The notes beneath the pieces were generated by a model, which was not told the DNA's origin, searched no databases, and saw only the letters and a list, made by a program, of their open reading frames with translations. From the NCBI GenBank assembly GCA_044377735.1, contig JBILYK010000063.1, positions 1 to 20,724 on the forward strand: a stretch of DNA of 20,724 nt, read 5' to 3'. This document shows positions 6,708-14,487 of this stretch, in pieces; the stretch's first letter is position 1, and each line of letters starts with the position of its first letter. A program made the translations under genes and the position numbers. This DNA is from Tabrizicola_A sp044377735. GTDB taxonomy: Bacteria > Pseudomonadota > Alphaproteobacteria > Rhodobacterales > Rhodobacteraceae.

Positions 6708-7040
6708 TCAGACGGATCGAATCGTTGAAGCTCTCGAGCCCGAACGCGACACATCAGGATTGAGGAGCTCCCGCGCGACTGCCAGCAAATCGTCCAATGG
6801 CAACAGCAGCATCCGGCGCACTTCGACCACCACCGCCTTATGTGCCTGGGTCAAGGTCGTGGCCAACTGATGGGCTGTGTGCGAGCGATCCGCAAAACTG
6901 GTCCGCCCCCGCCAGCGATAAATGGTGCTGAGCGTCACCCCATAGCGCGCTGCAAGCACCGCGGCAGGTTCAGCACTGCCTGCGATCTTCGCTCGGATCG
7001 CCGGGGTCGTCGTCGCATTCTTGTGCAGAGATACCTTCAT
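6708..7040 (-). pseudogene. N-terminal remnant of an IS481-type transposase
   Basis: An open frame of 110 codons whose start MKVSLHKNATTTPAIRA, helix-turn-helix AAVLAARYGVTLSTIYRWRGR, then DRSHTAHQLATTLT and LLLPLDDLLAVARELLNPDVSRSG match the N-terminal DNA-binding part of IS481-family transposases as I know them. After SRSG the expected continuation (LDRCLRRHGV) is replaced by SRASTIRSV and a stop, so the DDE catalytic core is absent and the element is broken at about base 6745. It cannot be an active transposase; a truncated DNA-binding protein could still be made. Confidence 0.75.
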
Positions 7041-7162
7041 CGCGCAGCATCCCCGGTTGCGCGCGCCTCAAGCCGCGCGATCAGATCGCGCAGCGCAGCC
7101 TGCGCGACGAACAGTGGCAGACGGGGTTGGTCAATGCAAACGTCCGGGATGGAACAGGTAAC
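7037..7162 (-). pseudogene. Short 3' fragment of an unidentified ORF
   Basis: 41 codons open after a TGA at 7163-7165, with no ATG, ending in TGA that overlaps the ATG of the transposase remnant (ATGA). The peptide IPDVCIDQPRLPLFVAQAAL and the following LRDLIARLEARA are helix-like and GC-rich, unlike the AT-rich gene next to it. It contains a perfect inverted repeat GCGCGATC-A-GATCGCGC at 7075-7091. It may be the end of a gene cut when this segment was assembled; it may also be noncoding. Confidence 0.3.
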
Positions 7163-7175
7163 TCACCACGAACCT

Positions 7176-8132
7176 TCATACAATCAATGGTCTTTTTGCT
7201 AATTCTCTCATTAGCGCTACCTTTCGGGCTTTGTGCACGCTGAATTTGGCGTTCTTGTTCGCACCTGACCATGCATCTAGTGCAGAGAACTTCTGAAAGA
7301 ATTCAACTACCATAGGATGCGTCGAATTGTCAGAGTATGCATTCCAGAATTGCATTGCAGGCTTCTGGATTTCTTCAAATGTAGAACTTATACCATTGCA
7401 ACGAAGCGCAAAATCAAAGGTAAATGAAATTGCGTCTCGCAAAGCGTCGTCGTCCTTGCCATTCTCGAAGTCTATCCCGTACACTGCACCATTTTCCCCT
7501 AAAATGAGATTTCCAAGGTGGAAATCTCTATGAGTAATGCAACGAGTGGATGGTAGTCCTCTCACACTTGAACCGAGTAGCTCCAGTTTTTTGAAATTTT
7601 CAAAGATCTCATCAATATAAGGGATTGTGTTGGCCGCGTCCTGCGCATTCAGCTTCCGCCTTAGCCAATTGATATGCGATTTGGGCTCAAATAATGCAGT
7701 AGATATCGTCGTATTTTGAAAATGAGCCAACCATTTCCCAGACATGCGGAGAACTTCCTCGGCTTCGCCCAGGTCAGACAACATGAGGATGGACTGCAGC
7801 ACAGACTGTCCGTCTATGTCCTCCATAATGAGGGCACTTTGATTTTCTAGGAAAGCTATGACTTTAGGTGCAGAGAAATCAAAGCTATTGAGCCTGGCTC
7901 CTACATCCCTTAACCGTTGGTATTGGTTCGATATTTTTTCCCGACCGACGGTATCGGAGGAACTCAACTTGCAAACAACTGAAGTGCCGTTTATCTTATC
8001 GACGCATCGAAAAACCCATGTGTTATAGATTTTTGATGTATTCTTCAGAGACTCAAGCCGATACTTGCCATGTGGGAAAAGTGTTCTGATAGCTTTTCGG
8101 GCTGCTTTGGCAGCGCTGTGTATTTCAAGCAC
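7176..8132 (-). CDS. Phosphotransferase of the APH/choline-kinase-like fold
   Basis: 318 aa starting at a GTG (8132) with AGGAAGG a few bases upstream. The kinase-like core is clear: Lys55 in VVCKLS as the likely ATP lysine, a hinge at LIMEDIDG (102-108), the catalytic loop THRDFHLGNLIL with His201, Asp203 and Asn208, and the metal-binding Asp221 in YGIDFENG. This family phosphorylates small hydroxyl compounds (aminoglycosides, choline, homoserine, sugars); the substrate cannot be told from the sequence. No signal peptide, so cytoplasmic. Base composition is clearly more AT-rich than the housekeeping genes on both sides, and it lies between two IS481 remnants beside a tRNA, so it is probably acquired. 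Antibiotic resistance should not be assumed. Confidence 0.8.
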   Translation of the reverse strand: MLEIHSAAKAARKAIRTLFPHGKYRLESLKNTSKIYNTWVFRCVDKINGTSVVCKLSSSDTVGREKISNQYQRLRDVGARLNSFDFSAPKVIAFLENQSALIMEDIDGQSVLQSILMLSDLGEAEEVLRMSGKWLAHFQNTTISTALFEPKSHINWLRRKLNAQDAANTIPYIDEIFENFKKLELLGSSVRGLPSTRCITHRDFHLGNLILGENGAVYGIDFENGKDDDALRDAISFTFDFALRCNGISSTFEEIQKPAMQFWNAYSDNSTHPMVVEFFQKFSALDAWSGANKNAKFSVHKARKVALMRELAKRPLIV

Positions 8133-8261
8133 GCGACGACCCTTCCTAGCAAGAGTTCCCGTTTAGGCTGTTCATATGACTTGAGTTTTCCACTTAGTAG
8201 ACTTCTTGCTCTCTAGCCATTATAAACGCGTTAAGGAAAGTGGTTAGCAGTCACGTCCAAA

Positions 8262-8410
8262 TAATTGCGCGGTGATTTGACGAACAGATGCGGGTGTGAC
8301 TTGTGTCAGCCTTTCATGGCCTGAATGATGTCCGGCTTTTCAAAGCGGCTTGCGGCAACTGCATGTTGTAGAAGTGCTGATAGAGCATCAGTGTCTGTCC
8401 CAGGTCAAGG
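8262..8410 (-). pseudogene. Decayed C-terminal remnant of an IS481-type transposase
   Basis: Reading the minus strand from 8406 gives DLGQTLMLYQHFYNMQLPQA, then ALKSRT, then after a frameshift near 8330 IQAMKG, a stop (TGA at 8306-8308 where the family has Trp), and HKSHPHLFVKSPRN. This is the C-terminal signature of IS481-type transposases (YNxQLPQSALxSKTP, IQAMKDWHK, HLFxK). One frameshift and one stop show it is dead. It points the same way as the N-terminal remnant at 6708-7040 but lies upstream of it in transcription sense, so the two cannot be halves of one element interrupted by the phosphotransferase. Confidence 0.7.
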
Positions 8411-8653
8411 GCGCACATGGTGTCGCGGTCGGCAGCGATGGGTCCTTTGTATGCATCGCCCACATCGTGGACGGCACAGTCCCAGCAATTGCCGCCGGAG
8501 TCGCAATTCCAGAAGCTGGCCTAAGGCGATGCGGTTTGACGTTCGTAACCTCTGGATGGTCCAAACCTCAAGCATGTTGAGTTTACTTGCCGTGTCGGGG
8601 ATGCTAAGTATCTGCCAGAGACGCGGCGTTATTCTGATGGGGGCCAAGCAGAA
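8411..8653. other. Gene-poor stretch, unresolved debris
   Basis: No convincing gene. The transposase-like reading fades beyond about 8410. On the plus strand the frame of the following gene stays open for 35 codons from 8549 (after TAA at 8546-8548) to its TTG start without any ATG or GTG, so that gene may have lost its original 5' end here. Overlapping open frames on both strands are short and not recognisable. Confidence 0.4.
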
Positions 8654-9601
8654 TTGTCAGTCTTTTTTTGGAAAAGAAAACTTCAGGCGATGGTTTTGGC
8701 TATCCCCTTGCTGTTGCCCCAGCTCCTTTTCGCATCAGATGATTTTTGTGGCGAGCCGGGAAGCAAGGTGACGATTTATGCAGATATTCCTGTGCTTCGT
8801 GCAGGAAATCTCTATGACTTTCTCCAAACGCAAAATATTGGAAGATATCAATCTATCGAGTCCTTTCTTCAAAAGACGCCAGAGCTTGCAGCAGGTGCAA
8901 AGGCGAGCCTAACGGATGTGGCGGCTTACCTTTACGCCTTGAATGATCTTCACCTCTACATGCTTCAGACCTCTAGCGAGGGTATTGGCACGCTCATCTC
9001 CGAACGTTTGCGCGGTGAGATTGACATGCTCTATTTCAATGAGAATACCCAAAACCGTCGCATAAGCTTTCGTGGGCGCGAAACAGACGAAGATCAGATC
9101 GATTATGCCGCGTATGGTTCGTATACGTTCCTAAATGAAGGGAATATTTCAATCTCCATTAAGATTACGCGTTTGAAGGACGGCGACACACGGACCTTTG
9201 TGGCCTCAGGCCAGCCTTTGGCTGCGGCCAAGACTCTCGCTTCTAACATTTTTTATGCTTTTCAATTCCCTGGCCGTTCAAGCATCGCCAATCCTTTTGC
9301 AGATAAGGTTTGGGTCGGAGGTTTGAGAGATGGGGTTGGAAGCAAGATGCGGGTGGCGGACGCTGCAGAGTATTGTGCGGCACTTTCTGCGGAATTGCCC
9401 TCTAAGGTTGATATAATGCTCGCGAACAATCTGGGTGCGTATGTGACGGGCGCTCGCATAGATGCAGAAGAGCCTTATGTTGTCCTGGATGGTTCCAAGG
9501 TCAGCACATTCACTCCCGCAACTGGGACTTGTTTTCCTGCAAGCAATGATAAGACCGAGATAGCAATGGTCCTTTGCCTGTCTGACCCAGACAAACAGTA
9601 G
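8654..9601 (+). CDS. Exported protein, possible FlgO-like plus formylglycine-enzyme-like parts
   Basis: 315 aa from a TTG at 8654, or 303 aa from the ATG at 8690. The TTG start gives a normal signal peptide (basic FWKRKLQ, then VLAIPLLLPQLLFA, cleavage before SDD), so it is slightly preferred. Mature protein probably periplasmic or secreted. The middle (about 130-180) with YAAYGSYTFLNEGNISISIKITRLKDG recalls the FlgO/TolB-like beta unit found in signalling and lipoprotein contexts. The end, with VADAAEYCAALSAELPSKVD, recalls the AxxYCxxLgxRLPTExE motif of formylglycine-generating-enzyme-like domains, but the rest of that domain is not evident. Both likenesses are weak and from memory. Composition is intermediate between the AT-rich phosphotransferase and the GC-rich flank. 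No partner gene is adjacent. Confidence 0.6.
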   Translation: MSVFFWKRKLQAMVLAIPLLLPQLLFASDDFCGEPGSKVTIYADIPVLRAGNLYDFLQTQNIGRYQSIESFLQKTPELAAGAKASLTDVAAYLYALNDLHLYMLQTSSEGIGTLISERLRGEIDMLYFNENTQNRRISFRGRETDEDQIDYAAYGSYTFLNEGNISISIKITRLKDGDTRTFVASGQPLAAAKTLASNIFYAFQFPGRSSIANPFADKVWVGGLRDGVGSKMRVADAAEYCAALSAELPSKVDIMLANNLGAYVTGARIDAEEPYVVLDGSKVSTFTPATGTCFPASNDKTEIAMVLCLSDPDKQ

Positions 9602-9671
9602 ATGCACATGGTGTCGCTGATTAATGGCTCCAGCTGCCCGGGATGATCCCAAAGATGTTTTTGGAGCGTTT

Positions 9672-9848
9672 TCAAAATCCGACCGTCACATTGTGAGGAA
9701 AGCGGGTGCCCGAGGCGAGATTATGCCCCTCTGAAGGCACAGTCAGGTCATGGACCGGGCGTAGGCCGATGAGGCTATGGCGCTTTTCCCCAAGGTGGTG
9801 GGCCAAGAGTTCGACTTCCCAGCGGCCCGGCTGTCGCTGAAAGCGCAT
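9672..9848 (-). CDS. Possible small ORF after the MobA-like gene
   Basis: 58 codons from an ATG at 9848 that lies 27 bp past the MobA-like stop, ending with TGA at 9672-9674. The peptide (LLAHHLGEKRHSLIGLRPVH in its middle, then DLTVPSEGHN) has a fairly even composition and moderately GC-rich third positions, but matches nothing I recognise. The frame is also open upstream of the ATG, so it could be the tail of a broken gene at the right edge of the accessory segment. It fills most of the 274-bp gap; nothing else was seen there. Confidence 0.25.
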   Translation of the reverse strand: MRFQRQPGRWEVELLAHHLGEKRHSLIGLRPVHDLTVPSEGHNLASGTRFPHNVTVGF

Positions 9849-9875
9849 GAGGCGCGGTTGCGCAGGAAACCCTGG

Positions 9876-10484
9876 TCAGCGCACGCGGTTTGCGCGCCAG
9901 GTGGCCCACTCCTCGGGCGTATCAAGGTCCGTCGTGGCATGGGTGCCGGGCAGGCGTACCAGATGCAGCCGATCCGCATGGCGCGTCAGGACGTCCCGCG
10001 CTCCGGTGTCGCCGGTCAGCGCCAAAAGCTCGGCGCGAAGATCGGGTGGAAAGCCGACGGGATGGCCCGGTGTGCCATCTGCGGCAGCTCCACGCGGAAT
10101 GGCGCGGGGGTCTTTGGCCCAAACCGCAAGACAGGCTTGCAGGTCTTTGGTCGTGAGGTCCGGCAGATCGGCCAAGACCATGAGAACCGCTGCCCGATCG
10201 GGCAGCGTGCGAAGCCCGGCGATCAGGCTGGCGGCCATGCCTTGCGCCGCATCTGGCACCACGACAGGCGTGACGGCCAGTCCCTCAAGGGCCGCCAGTC
10301 GCGCGGGTCGGTCAGGCGGCAAGGTCACGGTGATCCGGCAACCGGTGGCCATCGCCGTGCGCGCGGTTCGGGTGAGAAGAGGTTTGCCGTCGATTTCTTC
10401 CAACAATTTGTCTGCCCCCCGCATGCGCGAGGCCGAACCGGCGGCCAGAATTAGAATTTCGGGGATCAGGATTTGGGGCGTCAT
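9876..10484 (-). CDS. MobA-like NTP transferase, probable molybdenum cofactor nucleotidyltransferase
   Basis: 202 aa from the ATG at 10484; a longer frame up to 10571 would run back through the terminator hairpin and is rejected. The N-terminal signature ILAAGSASRMRGADKLL is the nucleotide-binding loop of MobA/MocA-type enzymes, followed by the TPVVVPDAAQGMAASLIAGL segment and the metal-site motif MVLADLPDL, and GHPVGFP near 145. The closest functional group is molybdenum cofactor cytidylyl- or guanylyltransferase serving xanthine-dehydrogenase-type or DMSO-reductase-type enzymes. No xdh, coxL or moa gene is in the window to decide between them. It appears to be a single transcription unit after the strong terminator at 10502-10528. 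Confidence 0.8.
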   Translation of the reverse strand: MTPQILIPEILILAAGSASRMRGADKLLEEIDGKPLLTRTARTAMATGCRITVTLPPDRPARLAALEGLAVTPVVVPDAAQGMAASLIAGLRTLPDRAAVLMVLADLPDLTTKDLQACLAVWAKDPRAIPRGAAADGTPGHPVGFPPDLRAELLALTGDTGARDVLTRHADRLHLVRLPGTHATTDLDTPEEWATWRANRVR

Positions 10485-10501
10485 GTCCCGTTGATGCCAT
10501 G

Positions 10502-10528
10502 AAAAAAGGGGGGCTGTCTGCCCCCCTT
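10502..10528 (-). terminator. Strong intrinsic terminator of the dehydrogenase gene
   Basis: On the minus strand AAGGGGGGC pairs perfectly with GCCCCCCTT across a 5-nt loop (stem 10506-10514 with 10520-10528) and is followed by a run of T's (the A's at 10502-10507). It lies 59 bp past the stop of the GcvT-fused dehydrogenase and just before the MobA-like start at 10484, so it insulates the two genes. Confidence 0.85.
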
Positions 10529-10586
10529 CGCGCGTTCCGCGCTCATCCCCCCGAGGATATTTTAACCGCATTGAAGGCCAAAGGGA

Positions 10587-13010
10587 TCAGGCCCGCATGC
10601 GCCCGCCATCATCCCACAAGGGGGTGAGGTGGACGGTTGCCTTGCGGCGTTCGCCAAGGATCTCGATTTCGCAGACGAGGCCGTCCTTGACCCGGTCGGC
10701 CGGCAGAAAGCCTTGGGCCACCGATTGTCCCGTCCAGTGGCTGTAGCCGCCGGAGGTGCAAAAGCCCATGACCGCGCCGTCAAGCCAGATCGGCTCCCAA
10801 GCCACGACGTCGGATTCGTTGGCGTCGACCACGAAAGAGACGAGCTTGCGCTTGGGTCCTGAGGCCTTTTCGGCGGTGGCGGCGGCTTTGCCGATCCAAT
10901 CTGCCTCTTTGTTCCAGCGGATGAAGCGGTCAAGCCCGGTTTCGCAGGGCGTGTAGTCCGGCGAGAACTCGCGGCTCCACGATCCGAACCATTTGTCCAG
11001 ACGCAAGGACATCATGGCGCGCATGCCGAAGGGGCGAAGACCGAGGTCCTTGCCATGGGCGTTGAGCGTATCCCACAGATGGCGCACCGAGTGGATGTCG
11101 CAGAAGATCTCATAGCCCAGATCGGCGGTGTAGCTGACGCGCTGTACGATGCAGTTCGCCATGCCCACGGTCATTGGCCGCACGTCCATGAACTTGAACG
11201 CCTCGGACGAGACATCCGACCGGGTGCAGCGGGCCAGAAGTTCGCGCGCTTTGGGGCCTGCGATCTGGAAGCCCGAGCGGCTGTCCGAGATGTTTTCGAC
11301 CTGCACGCCGTCCATCGGGTTCATTTCGAACCAGCGCTGGTGCCAGCCTTGGGCACCGTAGCTGGCGGTCAGCTGGAATTCGGTTTCCGACAGGCACGAG
11401 ACGGTGAAGTCACCGATGATCTTGCCGGAATGGGCCAGCATCGGTGTCAGCGACAGGCGGCCCTGTTTCGGAATGGCGCCAGCCATGATGCGGTCAAGCC
11501 AGGCGCGGGCGTTCGGGCCTTTCACACGGTATTTGCCGAAGTTCTGCAATTCGTTCAGGCCAACACCATCACGCACTGCCATGACTTCTTGGCGCGTGGC
11601 CTCCCAAGCGTTGGAGCGGCGGAAGGTGGGTTCCTCATAGCGCGGCTCGCCGGGCAGGGCGTGGTAGTTCACCACCTCAAGCCCGTATTGCTGGCCCCAA
11701 ACGGCGTTCATGCCGTCAAACACCTCATACATTGGTGTGGTGCGGAAGGGGCGGGCCGCCGGGCGTTCTTCGTTCGGGTAGCTGACCGAGAAGCGCATCT
11801 GGTAGTTCTCGATGACCTTCGGAACAGTATAGCCGGGGCTCGTCCAGGTGCCAAAGCGCGACACATCAAAGCCGCGCGGGTCGCGTTCAACCTCGCCGTG
11901 GATCATCCACTGCGCCAGCGCAAGGCCCATGCCGCCGCCCTGAGAGAAGCCCGCCATCACGGCGCAGGCCGACCAATAGTTGCGCAAGCCCTGAACCGGG
12001 CCAATCAGCGGGTTGCCGTCAGGCGCAAAGGTGAAGGGGCCGTGGATCACCCGCTTGACGCCCGAGCGTTCCAGCACCGGGAAGCGGCGGTAGGCGAAGT
12101 TGACCGAGTCTTCGATCTTGTCGAATTGCTCGTTGAGCAGTTCATGGCCGAAATCCCACGGCGTGCCGTCAACCGACCACGGCTCGCAGGGCTTTTCGTA
12201 AAAGCCGATGCAGAGGCCCCGGCCTTCCTGGCGGAGATAGGATTCACCGCCCGGGTCCATGACATGCGGAAACTCGTTGCCCGATTTAAGGATATCCATG
12301 ATTTCGGGGATGTCATCGGTGACAAGATACTGGTGTGCCATCGGCAGCAGCGGCAGGTAAACCCCTGCCATTGCACCAATTTCGCGCGCCCAAAGGCCGC
12401 CTGCGTTGACCAGATGCTCGCAGGTGACGGTGCCTTTTTCGGTCACCACATCCCAGCCGCCATCGGCGCGCTGGTTGGTGGCCAGCACACGGTTGTGCAG
12501 CACGATCTCGGCCCCGCCCATGCGGGCGGCTTTGGCATAGGCATAGGTGGTGCCCGAGGGGTCAAGGTGGCCATCCAGCGGGTCATAAAGCGCGCCGACA
12601 ATGCCTTCGAGGTTCACAAGGCCATGGGTGAATTTCTTAATCTCTTCCGGCCCGAGAATCTCGGTGTCCAGCCCCATGTAGCGGTGCTTGGCGCGTTCCG
12701 CCTTCAGCTGTTCGAACCGTGCCTGATTGTCGGCCAGCGTGATGCCGCCCACATGATGGAGGCCACAGGACATGCCGGTGATCTCTTCCAGCTCTTTGTA
12801 AAGCCGGATCGTGTAGCCCTGCAGCGCCGCCATGTTGGTGTCGCCGTTCAGGGTGTGAAAGCCGCCGGCCGCGTGCCATGTGGAGCCGGAGGTCAGTTCC
12901 GACCGTTCGATCAGCATGACGTCGGACCAGCCGAGCTTGGTCAGATGGTAAAGCACGGAACAGCCGACGACACCGCCGCCAATCACGACCACGCGGGCAT
13001 GGGTTTTCAT
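10587..13010 (-). CDS. FAD-dependent dimethylglycine/sarcosine dehydrogenase-like protein with C-terminal GcvT domains
   Basis: 807 aa from the ATG at 13010, which has AAGGGAG upstream; an earlier ATG at 13046 is unlikely. The N-terminal half is a DAO-type flavin oxidoreductase: dinucleotide site VVVIGGGVVGCSVLYHL (GGGxxG at 11-16), then SELTSGSTWHAAGG with His46 at the position that carries covalent FAD in characterised dimethylglycine and sarcosine dehydrogenases. The FAD-domain end (GPFTFAPDGNPLIGPV, SACAVMAGFSQGGGMG) follows near 330-370. The C-terminal half is GcvT-like (GPNARAWLDRIMAG near 500, LTPMLAHSGKIIGDFTV, YEIFCDIHSV) and ends with the GcvT_C barrel (WLDGAVMGFCTSGGYSHWTG). The family oxidises N-methyl groups and passes the formaldehyde unit to tetrahydrofolate. 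Exact substrate unknown. Last gene of the regulator-transporter block, but with its own 168-bp upstream region. Confidence 0.9.
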   Translation of the reverse strand: MKTHARVVVIGGGVVGCSVLYHLTKLGWSDVMLIERSELTSGSTWHAAGGFHTLNGDTNMAALQGYTIRLYKELEEITGMSCGLHHVGGITLADNQARFEQLKAERAKHRYMGLDTEILGPEEIKKFTHGLVNLEGIVGALYDPLDGHLDPSGTTYAYAKAARMGGAEIVLHNRVLATNQRADGGWDVVTEKGTVTCEHLVNAGGLWAREIGAMAGVYLPLLPMAHQYLVTDDIPEIMDILKSGNEFPHVMDPGGESYLRQEGRGLCIGFYEKPCEPWSVDGTPWDFGHELLNEQFDKIEDSVNFAYRRFPVLERSGVKRVIHGPFTFAPDGNPLIGPVQGLRNYWSACAVMAGFSQGGGMGLALAQWMIHGEVERDPRGFDVSRFGTWTSPGYTVPKVIENYQMRFSVSYPNEERPAARPFRTTPMYEVFDGMNAVWGQQYGLEVVNYHALPGEPRYEEPTFRRSNAWEATRQEVMAVRDGVGLNELQNFGKYRVKGPNARAWLDRIMAGAIPKQGRLSLTPMLAHSGKIIGDFTVSCLSETEFQLTASYGAQGWHQRWFEMNPMDGVQVENISDSRSGFQIAGPKARELLARCTRSDVSSEAFKFMDVRPMTVGMANCIVQRVSYTADLGYEIFCDIHSVRHLWDTLNAHGKDLGLRPFGMRAMMSLRLDKWFGSWSREFSPDYTPCETGLDRFIRWNKEADWIGKAAATAEKASGPKRKLVSFVVDANESDVVAWEPIWLDGAVMGFCTSGGYSHWTGQSVAQGFLPADRVKDGLVCEIEILGERRKATVHLTPLWDDGGRMRA

Positions 13011-13075
13011 TCTGGGAAACTCCCTTGATCTGGTTTTATCGAACAATGGCGGTGAGGCACGGTGGCTTCATGCTG

Positions 13076-13100
13076 TTTTGCGACAAATCGTGTCGCAAAA
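13076..13100. promoter_or_regulatory. Perfect inverted repeat upstream of the dehydrogenase, candidate operator
   Basis: TTTTGCGACA at 13076-13085, spacer AATCG, then TGTCGCAAAA at 13091-13100. The repeat is 10 bp per arm without mismatch and centred about 78 bp before the start codon. It lies between the hairpin after livM and the dehydrogenase start, so it probably belongs to a separate promoter for the dehydrogenase. The TGCGACA half resembles the TGCCGACA and TGTCGACA units upstream of livJ. Confidence 0.55.
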
Positions 13101-13130
13101 ATTAAGCGTATTGCGGTGAGTGACATGACA

Positions 13131-13156
13131 AAGGGCCGGGATTGCTCCCGGCCCTT
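13131..13156 (-). terminator. Strong hairpin after livM
   Basis: AAGGGCCGGG at 13131-13140 pairs perfectly with CCCGGCCCTT at 13147-13156 across a 6-nt loop, 22 bp past the livM stop. There is no T-run on the minus strand, so it may act as a partial terminator or protect the 3' end of the transporter message rather than stop transcription fully. Confidence 0.55.
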
Positions 13157-13178
13157 GGAAGGGGTGCCTATGTCACGG

Positions 13179-14486
13179 TCATTTCTCGGGGATCAACCCG
13201 CGCGGGGCAAAGCGCAGCACCAGCAAAAGCACGATGCCAAGCGTCACAAGGCGCATATGCTGGGCGCTGTCGATCAGGTGGGTTTTCAGATCACCCGGGG
13301 GCAGGGCGGCGGTCACATAGCCCATCAGGTTCGGCCCAAGGTATTCCACCGCAAGCCAAAGCCAGCCCAAGAGAAGCCCGCCCAGAACCGCGCCCCAGTT
13401 GTTGCCGGACCCGCCGACGATGACCATCACCCAGATGAGGAAGGTAAAACGCAGGGGCGAGTAAACGCCGGGCACCAACTGGCCCTCCATCGAGGTGAGC
13501 ATGGCGCCTGCAAGTCCCACTACGGCTGAACCGATGATGAAGATGTGCAGATGGCGGCGCGTGACGTTCTTGCCCATGGCGGAGGCGGCCACCTCATTGT
13601 CGCGGATCGCGCGCATCATGCGGCCCCAAGGGCTGTTCAGCGCGCGCTCGGACAACCAGATCAGTGCGAGCAGAACCGCACCGAACATGGCAAGGTAGAG
13701 AAGCTTGACCAAGATCGTGGAAGAGGTGATCGGGCTCCAGCCCCAGCTGACGACGAAATCGACATAGGCCGGGTTGGCCTGCAGATCAACTTCGTAAGGA
13801 ACGGGCCAAGGGCGAGGCAGGTCGATGATGTTCTTTACTCCGCGCGCCAGCCAATCTTCGGATTTGATGACGACGATGACGATCTCGGCAATGCCAAGCG
13901 TGGCAATGGCAAGGTAGTCCGAGCGCAGGCCAAGGCAGATCTTGCCGATGACCCAAGCCGCAAGCCCGGCCATCAGCGCGCCAACCGGCCAGGCCACCAG
14001 TGAGGGCAGGCCAAAGCCGCCGATATTGCCGTAAGTGGCGGGTTCATAGGCCTCAACCGCAGCAACGCCGCTGTCAAAAACTGCGCGATAGAGGAAGAAG
14101 CCTGCGATGAGGAGGGCTGCCACGGCAAAGCCACGGGCACGGCCCGGCTTCATGGTGCGGTAGAGCAGCGTCGCCGCCACGATGACCCCGACACCAAGCG
14201 CCAGACCGCCCAGCGTCATCCAGCCGCCAGCGGCAAAAGCCTCGGGCACCGGGCGGGCCGAGACCAGCACCACCGCAAGGCCGCCCAGAGCGACCGAGCC
14301 GACGATACCGGTGGAAAAAAGCCCCGCATAGCCCCATTGCATGTTCACGCCCAAGGCCATGATCGCCGACAATATGCCTATGTTCAGGATCTGCAGGCTG
14401 AGGTTCCAGCTTTGAAAAACGCCGGTCAGGATGAACAAGACCGCCACACCGGCGAAAAGACCAAGATTTCGTTGGGTCTGGGTCAT
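13179..14486 (-). CDS. livM: Branched-chain-type ABC transporter permease (LivM family)
   Basis: 435 aa, a polytopic inner-membrane permease of the hydrophobic amino acid uptake (HAAT) family. Hydrophobic segments run through the whole chain. The family landmarks are GVNMQWGYAGLFSTG near the N-terminus, SDYLAIATLGIAEIVIVV, the coupling-helix region AIRDNEVAASAMGKNVTRRHLH, and VVGGSGNNWGAVLGGLLLGWLW near the end. It is longer than E. coli-like LivM because of extra hydrophobic segments at about 95-160. Its ATG follows the livH stop by one base (TAACATG), so the two are coupled. The substrate is set by the binding protein; the name reflects family, not proven leucine transport. Confidence 0.92.
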   Translation of the reverse strand: MTQTQRNLGLFAGVAVLFILTGVFQSWNLSLQILNIGILSAIMALGVNMQWGYAGLFSTGIVGSVALGGLAVVLVSARPVPEAFAAGGWMTLGGLALGVGVIVAATLLYRTMKPGRARGFAVAALLIAGFFLYRAVFDSGVAAVEAYEPATYGNIGGFGLPSLVAWPVGALMAGLAAWVIGKICLGLRSDYLAIATLGIAEIVIVVIKSEDWLARGVKNIIDLPRPWPVPYEVDLQANPAYVDFVVSWGWSPITSSTILVKLLYLAMFGAVLLALIWLSERALNSPWGRMMRAIRDNEVAASAMGKNVTRRHLHIFIIGSAVVGLAGAMLTSMEGQLVPGVYSPLRFTFLIWVMVIVGGSGNNWGAVLGGLLLGWLWLAVEYLGPNLMGYVTAALPPGDLKTHLIDSAQHMRLVTLGIVLLLVLRFAPRGLIPEK

Positions 14487-14487
14487 G

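Larger units (their letters stand above)
6708..8410. mobile_element. Possible relic of an IS481-bounded composite segment
   Basis: Two IS481-type transposase fragments in the same orientation flank the phosphotransferase gene: an N-terminal part at 6708-7040 and a C-terminal part at 8262-8410. In each case the half facing the cargo is kept and the outer half is lost. This would fit two direct copies bounding a cargo gene, later eroded from outside. No terminal inverted repeats or target duplications could be identified, so the interpretation is inference. Confidence 0.4.

Noticed and set aside
7176..8132. Aminoglycoside resistance gene
   Set aside because: Only the general kinase-like fold is visible; many family members act on choline, homoserine or sugars.
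8325..8771. 148-codon plus-strand frame over the IS481 remnant
   Set aside because: It runs opposite the recognisable transposase C-terminus and then overlaps the exported protein in another frame; no motif.
8413..9617. Shared 14-mer GCACATGGTGTCGC at 8413 and 9604 as possible element ends
   Set aside because: A match of this length is expected about by chance in 20 kb, and the flanking bases do not match.
6452..9871. Integrated element with tRNA attachment-site duplication
   Set aside because: No second copy of the tRNA-Leu 3' end and no integrase gene were seen in the window, so an att site cannot be supported.
11055..13028. Very long open frame (657 codons) on the plus strand
   Set aside because: It is antisense to the GcvT-fused dehydrogenase, has no family motifs, and is rich in His, Ala and Arg as expected from the complement of GC-rich coding DNA.
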